Assembly (NCBI RefSeq): GCF_024362695.1
Contig: NC_065424.1
Coordinates: 5,120,786-5,184,785 of the forward strand
Length of the DNA stretch: 64,000 bases
Direction of reading: 5' to 3'
Source of the DNA: Pectinophora gossypiella
Taxonomy: Eukaryota > Arthropoda > Insecta > Lepidoptera > Gelechiidae
The notes beneath the pieces were generated by a model, which was not told the DNA's origin, ran no database searches, and was given only the letters and a program-made list of their open reading frames with translations. Within the stretch, counting starts at the first letter, position 1. Every line of letters begins with the position of its first letter. Below are positions 1-12,800 of the stretch, piece by piece. The position numbers and the translations under genes are program-made.

Positions 1-709
1 ACAAAACTTAATTTCACCGAATTGAGACACATGCTGGCTTCAAAATTAAAATATTTTATTGTACTAAAACTAAAGAGTTCACAATAAACACAATTACGTA
101 TTTAGCTTTATTAACTATCCCTTGTTCTGTGAACGTTGGAATTATGTTCTGGAAATTAGTATTTTAAAAGTTATGTAGCAATAACGAGTCAATTCTGGAA
201 TGGCTTCACGTCATTTTAAGCCAAATTCTGCCCGTTTTCAAACTTCGGGATTTTTTTTTGACGCTTTTATAATACTCTACGGTCTTCTAAATTACTCTCC
301 ACCAAGCCAAGAGTCCTATAAATACGTGAGTATTTTTTCCAAGTACGTAATTAGATGCTACAGGTACTTTTTTCACTGGAATCACTCAATCGGCCCTTCC
401 CGTAGAAATGCCCTTAATGATCGCATTAAGTTAGTCGGAAGACATTCGCGAGTGTTATTATATCAGAGTATTCAATAAACAAAGTGTATCTGCCTATTTT
501 CCCTTCGTGCCAGGAAGCCGCTTCATAACTCGAAAGTTTATGCGGACTTTTGAGTTAATTCGTTTGGGGTTCGGAGTAGGAGTCTACTCCGAGGGTGGGG
601 GCTTAGGTTTCATCATCATCACCTGTCATCATTTCATTAATCATCAAGAACAAAAAATACGTACGAGAAGTAAAAAACCAAAAAAAAAAAATAGTAGATG
701 GTATAGACA
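1..709. repeat. Receptor intron with a dispersed repeat (412-665)
   Basis: No exon is seen here. Positions 412-665 recur at about 59724-59970 in the same orientation with roughly 95 percent identity by eye, including the run agtaggagtctactccgag. The left part (1-411) is AT-rich with no recognisable element. The repeat class is unknown; the unrelated flanks show it is a dispersed element and not a local duplication. Confidence 0.5.
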
Positions 710-715
710 ACTTAC

Positions 716-874
716 GTAGACAAGTCCGGTTGTTGGTGTCATCGAGCTGCAGGCCGTCGGGGCAAGCGCACGCATACGTCTCATTGGAGGTGAGCAGGCA
801 GAAGTGGGAGCAGTTGTTAACCGCGCACGGGTTCGACTTGGACTGCATCAGGATCTTGTGGTACATGTGGAGCC
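716..874 (-). CDS. Exon 11 of the receptor: post-propeller EGF module; last exon in window
   Basis: The acceptor follows a short CT-rich tract (minus strand ...tactcccag). The exon encodes NPCAVNNCSHFCLL, then YACACPDGLQL and NRTC: a six-cysteine EGF module closing the first propeller. It ends with 1 nt of a split codon at a consensus GTAAGT donor (715-710). No further exon of this gene is recognisable in 1-709, so the protein is truncated by the window edge. Confidence 0.8.
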
Positions 875-3800
875 CTGGGAGTAAATACGGTCAATTTGAA
901 ATCAGGGGTCTAAAAATGGGTTCACCACTCTCTAGTAAACCGTCTAATTAAATAAGTTCTGCTGGGTCTGCATGACAACCGAAGCGAATTATTACGGCTA
1001 TTGGTCGAAGGCCTCGATATACTTCGGCGCTGTTACCGTGCAGAGCCTACTGGTGGTCTAAAACACCACATTGAGCAATTCATCTCAAAAGCAATATTGC
1101 TATTTGCCATTTAAGTACATAATTTACGTCATGATAAAAATTACAAAAAGCAAAATTGCTTTTCAAGATGAAACGCCTTTCATCCTTAAGATGAATGACC
1201 TTTTTAGACCACCAGAATTTATCTAGTTAGACAGTTTACTGGAAAATGGTGAAACCTACACGCCTCATTTAAGAGTAAAATGTATATTATACATTGTATA
1301 ATGCATATTATTTAATTATATGTATTATATTTTGTAACATATTGTAATATATTGTATTGTGTATACCCAAATAAATAATTATCATATTATACTTTATTTG
1401 TTTTTTTTTTATTATTTTTACCTCACACAACAAAGTTAGATACTTTCATCGTACCGTGTCGTAATCGCAAAAAAGGCTCCATTGAAGCAATTCATGTAAA
1501 TAACAATTGCATTATTTATTGTTAAGTGCTTTGCATTTATTGACATTGTACTTACACTTATTCTATATGCAATAATGCTTTTCAGATGAATTGCTTCAAT
1601 ATGACCTAACGCGTATTACGATACGACGCCGTGTGCAGATGATTTTGACGCGCAGCACAGCTAAATCAAGACTGGTTTGTCTCGATAATGTCTTTCCAAG
1701 GTTTCGTGGCTTTATTTTCTACTCTGAACCAGTGTGCGTGTATGAAACGATTGATGAATGTGGAGGAAGCGAGAGAAGTATGTTATGATCGAAGCAAATG
1801 GAATTCCATAGTCTTTGCTTAGTATTTTGTATTTTTTGCTTACCGCAGTGGGAAATAGGCGTGAGTTTATGTACATGTATGTATGTTTCGTGAAATTCTA
1901 CTTGATATCAACTCAGAATCACGTTTGAATCATCCCTCAAAGTTTTCGTTACGATGTCACTGACACCCTGTATAGTTGGATTTGAATTTTATATACGTAG
2001 TATTATTCTATACTAATACCTTTACCTACCATAGAATAAAGAATAATACTACATATAGAACGGGAACACTTCGCCCCGCACCAAATCATGTCGTTGCCGC
2101 CCTCACTCCCTCTGGGTTTTACAAGACAAAGATATGGTACAGCGCCCAGTGCGAAAGAGACGAGAGTTTATGTACATGTATGTATGTTTCGTGGCTTACC
2201 ATAGACAGCTGAGTCTACTGATGTGACTGGGCCGCTGGCGGTCCCGACGAGCTTCAACGAAGTCCGGATGCTATTGGAATTCCAGTCGCCGAAATAGATG
2301 CCGTTCTCGAACACAGTCAGCGCGTACGGACGGTAGACGTCCACATCGAATATTGACTGTAAGTAGAAATGCACAAAAAAAAAGTTTATTGCAGTATCTT
2401 TTGGTACATGGTTTATACTGGATTTGGAGCCACCTTTTAAGCATAGATATGCTTGTAATAGGTGACTCCGTTCTTCCATAACAATGTTCGTAAATTGCAC
2501 AAAAGGAACATATTAGCACAAGAAGACGCGGTCCAGTGGTTGAGCGTTGGGCTCATGATCTGGAGGTGCCGGGTTCGAATCCCGGTTGGGACATATGTCA
2601 AAAATCTCTGACCCTGGTTTGGACATTGCCGGCTGATTTGTTATGTTGTTGTTATTCTATCATTATTTTGAAGCCATGGTAGCCCAGTTGGTAGAACGCT
2701 TGCCTCTCACTTTGAGGTCGCAGGTTCGAATCCTTAGGCCTGTGCTGGATTCGAACCTGATTTGAAACGAACAATGATTGTCGAATTTGTTTTCGAAATC
2801 ACGTTTGGATCATAAATTATTATCACGTGCTCAGCAGTGAAGGAAAACATGCAACTTCGGAGGTGTGTGACCTAACCTGTATTGGGCTGGTTTTCCCTTC
2901 GCGGGTTGGAAAGTCAGACAGGCAGTCGCTTCTGTAAAAAGCCGGACTGTCAAATCTTCAGGTTAAGTAAGTGGACGCCGTGAAAAACGGGATAATGTTA
3001 GGGTGATGAGGATGATTACTTACAAACACCCGCCCATCATCAAGTCGGACGCCTTTAATGGTGTTGTCAATGAAGTAGAGCCGGTTGGAGGGCGGGTCCA
3101 CAGCGAGCCCCATGGCGAAGGAGTCCATAGTGTCCACTAGCACGCGCGCATTAGACCCGTCCATACGGGACCTCATTATCACCGGCTTGTGATGCCAATC
3201 CGCCCAGTACATCTCGCTGTGAGGTCACAAGTGGTCATATAAATATTTAAACCAATCAAGTTGGTCGCCTGAAATTTCCTATTACTACTAATTACTAAAT
3301 AGAATATAATAGAAATAGTTTATTATAATAGGGCGCCACACACACAAAAACAAGATAATAACATCATATCAAAAACAAAACAAACGAAATAAATTGTAAA
3401 ATAAAATAATAAATAAAAACAGTATATTAAATAAAATAAAATTAAAATAAATTGTATTTTATTGTATTATTGTTTTGTGTTTGTTTGTTGTATTGTTGTT
3501 TATTCATAATAAATTGTATAACAGTAAGTATATTAAAAAAAAACAATGTCTATGGCCCTGTGCCGAGGTTTTCCTTGCAGTTTCTTTTCCCCTGCTATAC
3601 ATGTTGTGAGAAGCTGCAGTAGCTTTAGGCGGATGAGACGTTTCGAAGAAAAATGACGATTCAAAGTGTAACTGTGTTACCTACTGAATAAAAATACAGG
3701 GTGTTACTGACATCGTAACGAATACTGAGGGGGATGATTCAGACCATCATTCTGAGTTAATATGAAGTGGAATTTTCCGTCGCAAAATTCATGATATTTT

Positions 3801-6800
3801 TTTAGTTTTTTTTTTATAATTTTCAATTCTATACTTTTGCGATGGATAATTTTCAATAGGTTTATTCAGAAATATAACAATACGTCACAAAAACAAACTT
3901 AAAAACTAGTCATTAAATAACCCGCCCCTCACTGTTCCCGGAGCAAAGGTGCTCACAACACTAGCCGCATTACCGTGTTGAATGGCAATGGCCAGCCTTT
4001 GGACCAATGGACAATTCCACTTAATATTAACTCAGAATAATGATCTGAATCATTCCTTTCAGTATTCGTTACGATGTCACTTACACCCCGTACAAGTACG
4101 TACAGGTAGCCATACAAGCAAGTAGGTGTGGGTGTTAGTGACACTGTAACGAATACTGACCGGGATGGTTCAGACCAAGATTCTGAGTTGATATCAAGTG
4201 GGATTTCCTGTCGGTAAATTCATGAGAATTTTAGTGGTTTTTTAAATTATTTTCTGTTTCATACTTTTGCGACGGAAAATTCTACTTAATATCAACTCAG
4301 AATCACGTCTGAATCATCCCTCAAAGTTATCGTTACGATGTCACTAACACCCTGTATAGTTGGATTTGAATTTTATATACGTAGTATTCTACTACTATTA
4401 CCTTTACCTTTTTTTTTAATTATTGAATACAACGAAAAATTAACAAAAAAGAATAAAATAACACCGCTAAACCCCTCACGGGTTTGTCTCGGCGCTATAA
4501 TCCGCTTACAATTACTTAGTGCAATAACATATAAAAAAATAATAATAAAATAAATAGAAAAAATATTATTAAAAACAAAAAAGACCGAAACGGTATAATG
4601 ATAAATAAATATTAACATCGGAGGCATACACAAACTACAATGTTTGCGAAAACTTTACCTACGTATTGTTTACAACAGCGACCGCACGCAGCAACCTACC
4701 ATAGAATAAAGAATAATACTACATTTAAGGTGCTCCCACACTTGCCGTTAGAAAGTGTTTGTAAACATTTTATAACACCAAAACATTTACTAACAAATGT
4801 TAACAATTGTTGCATTTTGTTAGAAACTGTTACATGTTAAATTGATGGAAAATGTTTAAACATTTTATAACATCTAGTATTGGCTCGCAGTTTGGTTTCG
4901 CCTTCTGAGGACGTTTTGTTATAAAATGTTTACTAACATTACTAAACATTTTCTAACATGAAAATTTATTTTAACACTTGTGATTAAATGTTTGCTAACA
5001 AATGTTTACTAACGTTAGTAAACATTTTCTAACGGCAGTGTGGGAGCACCAATAGAACGGGAACACTTCGCCCCGCACCAAATCATGTCGTTGCCGCCCT
5101 CACTCCCTCTGGGTTTTACAAGACAAAGATATGGTACAGCGCCCAGTGCGAAAGAGACGAGAGATGTGCCAACCAACTAAAGTCAACTCACCCGGCTCTA
5201 ACATTCAACGTAATAAACTTGGGCACCCTTGCATCAGTTTGTATGGTGGTACACATGGAGCCATTAGAGGTGCAGGCGGAAATGACGCCGCGCTGAGCAT
5301 CGCCGAAGTAAATGTGCCCTCCAAGCCAATCCAGGGCGATGTCACCTGGGTCTTCCAGGCCTAGGCCTACTACCACCTGGAATAAGATACCTACTACAGT
5401 GGTCTAAATAGGCCACACTCAAGCAATACATTTTAAAAGCAATATTGCTATCTGATATTGGCACAGGCTATTTTGCTGAATTGGGAGCGAATAAAAACTA
5501 TGAGGGAGTCTAAAAGGGCCACATTAAAACAGTTCATCAGGAAAAGCAATATTGCTATTTACTTTTATTGTAAAATTGCTATATTAATTTTAGATGAATT
5601 GCTGCAATGTGGCCTTTTAGACCGCCTGAACTAGTTATTCTGTTTAGATTGATAGATAAAATCTTAATTTAGATTTAATCTTTCGAACGCCGGAACGCGG
5701 ATCTCGACCAGACACAATGTAAAATCTATTGTATCTGGTATCTCGGCATATGAGAGGTTAAGGCGTTACATTAACTTTTTTTAAAGGTATGTAATAATTA
5801 ATGTACCTGTTTAGTGCCAGCAACATCATCAAGTTGCGCCCTCACTATAGCCTGGTGTCCCTGTGCTGTTTCCACCCAGTACAAGAACTTGCCATCATAG
5901 GTCAATCCATGAGCCTGAAATATTTAGTTAAATGTACACACTCAACACAGCCTCCGTGGTCTAGTGGTTAGAGCGTTAGGCTCACGATCTGGAGGTCCGG
6001 GTTCGATTCCCGATGGGGACATTGTCGAAATCACTTTGTGAGACTGTCCTTTGTTTGGTAAGGACTTTTCAGGCTTGAATCACCTGATTGTCCGAAAAAG
6101 TAAGATGATTCCGAGCTTCGTAGGGCACGTTAAGCCGTTGGTCCCGGCTATTAGCCGTAAAAGCACCTCCACCAACCCGCAGTGGAGCAGCGTGGTGGAG
6201 TATGCTCCATACCCCCTCCGGTTGATTGAGGGGAGGCCTGTGCCGAGCGTGAGACGTACATAAGCTGGCCTTCTTCTATCGTGTGGGTTGTGAGGTGAAT
6301 TACCCATCTCATCAACCCGGGTGTACAAAAGCAGTATATAAAGTGAAGGTTGGTGGTAAAGCTGGCAGAGGAAGACGTAGAAAGACGTACATTGATTGAC
6401 CAAATTGGAGAAGACTTGGAAAAGGTTCAATACGATCTATTCTGAACCGGTGTGTGTGTATGAAACGATTGATGAATGTGGAGAAAGCAAGAGAAGTGTG
6501 TCAGGAAAGCAAATGGAATTCCATAGTCTCTGCCTACCCCGGTGGGAAATAGGCGTGAGTTTATTTATGTTTGTATATAGGATTCCGTTGCCGTTGGATG
6601 CGGGCAGCGCGGGACCGATCGTCGTGGAGATCCTTGGGGGAGGCCTATGCCCAGCAGTGGGCGTCGTACGGCTGATGATGATGATAGGATTCCGGACTTA
6701 TTATTATATTCTTATTATTATGTAGAATTAGAATTCAGAACTAAATACTTTATTGTTATGTTGTTCACGCAGGAATTAGAATAAGAACTCTCGGCGCTCC

Positions 6801-9800
6801 AAACGTTTCGATTACACTCATGCGCATCCAAAACCCTATCAGCCCTATGTCTTACCTGTTTAACGCCTGTAGCAATTGTGATCACTTTTTTAGATTTTAG
6901 CAAGAAGTATTTAATTTCGTTGCGGGTACTAAAGAATAGCATTGCTTCTGGGTCTGAAAAAGAAAAGAAAAGAAAAGTTACAATCAGAGGTGAGCTGGGG
7001 GTTAAAAAGGCCATATTGAAGCAATTCATCTAAGAAAGGAATATTGCTATTGTTACGATTAGGTGTGATGTCCTTAATGGCTGTAGAGGTCTGGTTGTCT
7101 GAGGATGAAGATGTCAGATGAAAACGTCCAGAGTGCCGTAAAAATCACTGAATGTAATTTAAAAACTTTTACAAAATAGTAGTTTATGGAGCACAAGCAA
7201 AACGGAAGTGACGCGACAAATGTTGTCATTGGAATAAAACATATTAATTTAATGTTAGGGTTGCGAATAGCTATTTAACATTTGATTGTGCACTTTTATA
7301 ATAATATGCGCAAATGTTAAATTACAAAATTGGGTAGATTCATAATTCTCATTACTAAATAAAGACACATCTAAAGGTGACAAAAAGCGTTTTCTATTTA
7401 ACTTATTTACGAATTTTAATATAATGTAATAATAAGTGCGACACTTCGTCACGTTTTTCTATGACGTCACAGTGTGCTTTTTCAAACAACTTCCATAGTA
7501 ACTTAACCCTTTCACGGACAGAGACCATGGATCATTGATGGTTCATAATAGGTAGTATGACACCTTGGAATCGGAACGTCCCTAGACGTTCTGTATTTGA
7601 AAGTGTTAATTTCGTGTTTTGACGTTTAGTAAAAAGTAACAGATTTGACTAGTTGGAAAATAGTCTTATTGCTTTTTTTTACAAATTGTTTCAATGTGGC
7701 CTTTTGAGACGTCCTGGCGGTCAAAAGTCAAAAATGAAAAAAATAAAAATCGTATAAAAAAAATACCTGGCGCCATGCAGACATAACCAATCTTATGCCC
7801 GTCTAAGAGATACCCCTCTTCACAATGGCATAAAAACGCCCCTGATTTTCTGCTCTCGCAGATCTGTGAGCAACGTGGTCGAGCTTCACTGCACATGTCC
7901 ATGGGTATACAGGTGTTGGTGGCCTTGTCCCAGTACTGGTAGTACGGGCAGATGCAAACTGGACCCTCGCGCTCAGGGAAGCAAGTAGCATTGGAATGCG
8001 AAGGGCAAGTTTCGTTAGTGCACATTGTTTTCCCTGTAAAGAACGGCACAATAAAAAGTTCAGATGTTTAGGGCCATAGTAGCGGAGCAGTCGTTGACCA
8101 ATCACAGCAAGCAGACGGAAACTGTTGCTTTATAGACCGCCGTGATTGGTTGATTCCTGCCAGTCGCGGCCCTAGCAAAATATTTAAGTGGTGCGTATCG
8201 ATTAGTTTACGGCCACCAAAATATACGTAATTAAATCTTTTTAAAATGGCGTTTACGGGCACCCATTAAATGTGGGGTGTTTTATGTGGCCGCTAAGACG
8301 ACCAAGTCACAGGGCAGATACGCCCAATCCAGTTACTCCCCTGTAGCTCCGGGGTTGCCAGCCAAGGCGGTCCCGTCTTGGCTGATTTTCTCATTACAAT
8401 AAACACAGATCTAAAGGCGACAAAAAGGTTTCTTTTTTCTATTTATTTAACTAATTTATGAATTTTAAATGTAACAGTAAGTGCGACATTTCATCACGTT
8501 TTTCTATGACGTCATAGGTTGCGTTATCTTACTTTCATAGTAATTTCGTGTTTTGACGTTTAGTAAAGAGTAACTGATTTGACTAGGCATGTATTTAACG
8601 CGGCGACAAACTAATGTGATTTAGGGTTTTAAATATAATTAAAATGGGTAGCAAAAATAATTGGTTGGCAGCTACAGTGAAGTAGCCTTTTAAGCATAAA
8701 GTGGTGCTAATTCCTGTAAATACCATCTAATTTTATTTTAAGTTATATCTGTCATTTTCTTATCCGCCGAAAAGGAAAGGGACGGGTAATCGACAAGCAT
8801 AAAATTTATGGAACACACGTCAATTTTAAGCACAAATCTAAACCAACCGTCTAAAAATTTTACGTCAGTCAATAACCCGACACATTAATTTACTCATTCT
8901 TCCTAAAATTAAGAGCTGTGAATCATCCGTCCCTTTCCTTTTCGACGGATATGAAAATGACGGATATAACTTAAAATAAAATTAGGCGGTGTCTCCAGGA
9001 ATCGGGGCCAGTAGCAGCTTTATATTAAGTTATAAGCTTTATTTAAATTTAAATTAGCAGTGATTTTTTTGTGTGGCAACTAAATTTATTGTTAGGCGAC
9101 AACTTGACAGCGGATAAAATGTAGAAAAAAGGCTTTTATAAATTATACAATGAGGTCGTTTATAAAATTAAATGGGGTGAGAAAAAAATATGCACATGGT
9201 CATATAAAACATACTATGTGCGACATTTTATGAGGTCTAAATAAAGCAAATACTGGCATGCAAAAAATAATATTGGTTGAATAAATAATAATAATACTTG
9301 TATGGCTACGGTTACCTATCTAGGTAAGTTTGATGTTTTTTCTGCCGAAAACAGAAAACTTTTTGACTATTTTCGTTTCGGGTTTTTTCACTTCGCCGAA
9401 ATCACGTTTGCCTAAGTTTCGTTTGACTTAATAACAATTCGATATTTTTCGTTACTCCGACGTTTCATTTGTAGGAAAAACTATTTTCCGAAGTTAGGTT
9501 TGGCCGAAATACATTTTGTCCAAAATATCATGATGCCGATCATTCATTACACTACTGTTAATAAACCTTCAAATTCAGTGACCTTAAAAGGTCTTCACCG
9601 CCGCCTCTCGGCCCTTCGGGCCTCGATGGTCACAAGTAACCTAACCCACTTCGAAACCTATATCTACAGTGTCGGGGTGCCTGCCGCTTGTCATTGGCTA
9701 ATAAAACCCGACACCACCCCCCGCGCCGCGGCCCGCACACTGCTAAGCGTGCGCGCTTGGCGCCGTTTTCATTAAATTTTGATTCACAAACAAAAATATT

Positions 9801-12800
9801 AGAAACCTAATACTTAATTACAGTACCCGTTTTATTTTTTTAGGTGCTTGCAAATCGCAGCCCAAAAGTGTATTTTTATATGGAAGCCTATATTTGCCAA
9901 TAAAATATTTTTAATTCTCCTGTGTTAATATTAGTCGCCAAGACATTATTTACCTCCTCACCTATAATTTCATTGGCCCTGTTAAATATTTTTGCTACCA
10001 AAGTAGCAGCCATTATTGAGTTTTTGTAAATCCTTGCATTTCGAAGCTCATCTAATATAATTGTCGCAATAATATTTAATCGCTGCCAAGTAATTATTTG
10101 TAACAAAACAATTAGTCGCCCTTTAAGTTTTTAGTCGCCTCGAAAATAATAAGCCATTTGACTAGTTGGAAACGGTCTATTGTCAACTTGTGTAAGTTTT
10201 GAGTCTGATGTTTTTGTATTGTTACTTATTGTTTGTGGCGTCCTTTTATAACAAATAATTTATTACTTTTCTATAATAATAATAAAAACACTTTATTGCA
10301 CACAAATTCACAAAACATTTACAGGACAAACTTATTCTAAGGTGGACAAAGGCGGACTTATCGCTATGAGCGATCTCTTCCAGACAACCTTCGGTAGAGG
10401 ATATAGTACACTTGTATATGTTTTTTTCTATAGTAAGATATTTTTTTATCTTTTGAGATTTTCGTAAGCACAACAAAAACAAACGTGTGTTATACTTACA
10501 ATTGGCACAGAAGTCACCTTCGTCGCTACCATCCTTGCAGTCATGCATACCATTGCACATATAGTCTGTAGGGACACACATCTTCATATCCTGACACATA
10601 TAAGTCTTGTTATGAAACCATGGATCTTCACAGTTCTCCAACAAGGCTTCCAAGGAGGACTCGCGATCGTATTCTCCTGCAATAACATAACATATTTACA
10701 TAACATAACATTGGCCCCGATTCCTGCAGACACCGCCTAATTTTATTTTAAGTTATATCCGTCATTTTCATATCCGTCGAAAAGGAAAGGGACGGATAAT
10801 TCACAGCTCTTAATTTTAGGAAGAATGAGTAAATGAATGTGTCGGGTTATTGACTGATGTAAAATTTTTAGACGGTTGGTTTAGATTTGTGCTTAAAATT
10901 GACGTGTGTTCCATAAATTTTATGCTTGTCGATTACCCGTCCCTTTTCTTTTCGGCGGATAAGAAAATGACAGATATAACTTAAAATAAAATTAGATGGT
11001 ATTTACAGGAATTAGCACCATTAACATGTTATATATATTTCGCAGTCGGATTGTATAATCCGCTGGCGCCGGCGGTTCAACGATTAGCTGTATTGAATGG
11101 CGCTAAGTAAAAAACCGCCGAAACGTATTCGTCGCCATACGTCATTCAAAACGTGTTAAATATGTCGGTACATAGTGAATTTAAGAACAATTTTCAAGTG
11201 CAATTAGAAAAAATATATTCTTCACAATATGTGGAACAGTGAAAAAACCTGATGTTTTATAATTTTAATCATGGTCACCCTACAATTTATGTAGTAGTAC
11301 AATGCGGCTAAACGTGGATCGCTTTATTGGAGAACGTATCGCATTGACAATACGGCTAATCGTGGAACCGCCGCATTCTGTTTTTTAAAACAGCTAGCCG
11401 TAATGTAATACAGCGGATTATACAATCCGACTGCGACATATATATGCTCACCACTTATCACGTTAATCTAACAGAAAGCTCGGTGAGGTGTGGGTACTTA
11501 GTTCATCTTGCGATGGATGTACCTCTTCCTACCCCAAATTGGGACACAGTCGTGACCTTATGTTATGTTGTTGTTATTCTTTATTTTTTTTGAAGCCGTG
11601 GTAGCCAATTGGGTAGAATGCTTGCCTCTCACTTTGAGGTCGCAGGTCCGAATCCAGCACAGGCCTAAACCAATGATTGTCGAATTTGTTTTCGAATTCA
11701 TGTTTGGATCAGAAATGATTATCACGTGCTCAGCGGTGAAGGAAAACATCGTGAAGAAACCCACATCCCCGAGAAATGCATTTTCGGAGGTATGTGACCT
11801 AACCTGTATTGTGCTGGTTTTCCCTTCGCGCGTTGGAAGGTCAGACAGGCAGTCGCGTCTGTAAAAAATCCGAACCTGTCAAATCTTCAAGTTAGGTTAG
11901 CAGACCTTGTTAAAAAACGGGATAATGCTAGGGAGATGATTTATATAATGTAACATAAGATCACGGTCAGAGGTACATCCATCGCATGGTGAACTAAGTA
12001 CCCACATCTCGCCGAGCTTTCTGTTAGACCAACGTGATAGGTGGTGAGCCATTTCGCCGTTTATAATGGTCGAGCCAAGTATGTTAGAAAAAAACTGCAC
12101 TTAAGATAAATTAATAACTCATTGGCGCAAGTCCGGTATCGGGTTCCCTGCTTGGTTCCCTGCGCTCTCCGTTTGTCAAGCAAACCAGTGTATCACAGGA
12201 CCTCCGTGGTCTAGTGATTAGAGCGTTAGGCTCACGAGCTGGAGGTCCGGGTTCGATTCCCGATCGCGATGGGGACATTTTTGAAATCACTTTGTGAGGC
12301 TGTCACAAATCACTTTGTTTGGTAAGGTCTACACATGCTTGGATCACCTGATTGTCTGGAAAAATAAGATGATTCCGTACTTCGGATGGCACGTTAAGCC
12401 GTTGGTCCCGGCTCACATTGGGTCGAAAGTGCTATTGCAGGGACTTACGATTCAACTTTCGTTTATCACATATTTGATTATGCCAATAGATAGAGCTAAT
12501 CAAACACAATAAATGTTATGTTAGGTCATTTTTTCCTAAAGTTTATACTTTGGCCAGAAAAAAACATTTTCTGTTTTTTTTGTATGAAACGTATCAAAGA
12601 CAGTTAAATTTCTGCCAAGTCCATACCGATCCAGCCGCGAGACCTTATTTTCTGTAATCTTTGTCTAGTTGACTACTCAAATGCAAAATCAGCATCTGCC
12701 TAAAGTTGGAATTCTTTGAAAGAAATGGGTCAGAAAAAGACAAAAAATTCAACATTTCAAAATTCAGTTTTATGTTTTATTAATTTATTATAAGCTTAGT

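Noticed and set aside
200..478. 92-codon plus-strand frame
   Set aside because: It overlaps a dispersed repeat, has no family signature, and lies in an intron of the receptor gene.
4713..5053. CRISPR-like short repeats (tgtttactaacatt words)
   Set aside because: Irregular spacing, partly inverted, inside a eukaryotic palindromic element; not a CRISPR array.
5951..6025. Possible tRNA gene
   Set aside because: A- and B-box-like words are present, but there is no complete cloverleaf or acceptor stem, and the same unit recurs as a SINE with body and tail.
6396..6725. 109-codon plus-strand frame
   Set aside because: It runs through a LINE tail and SINE tail in mixed frames; no protein family is matched.
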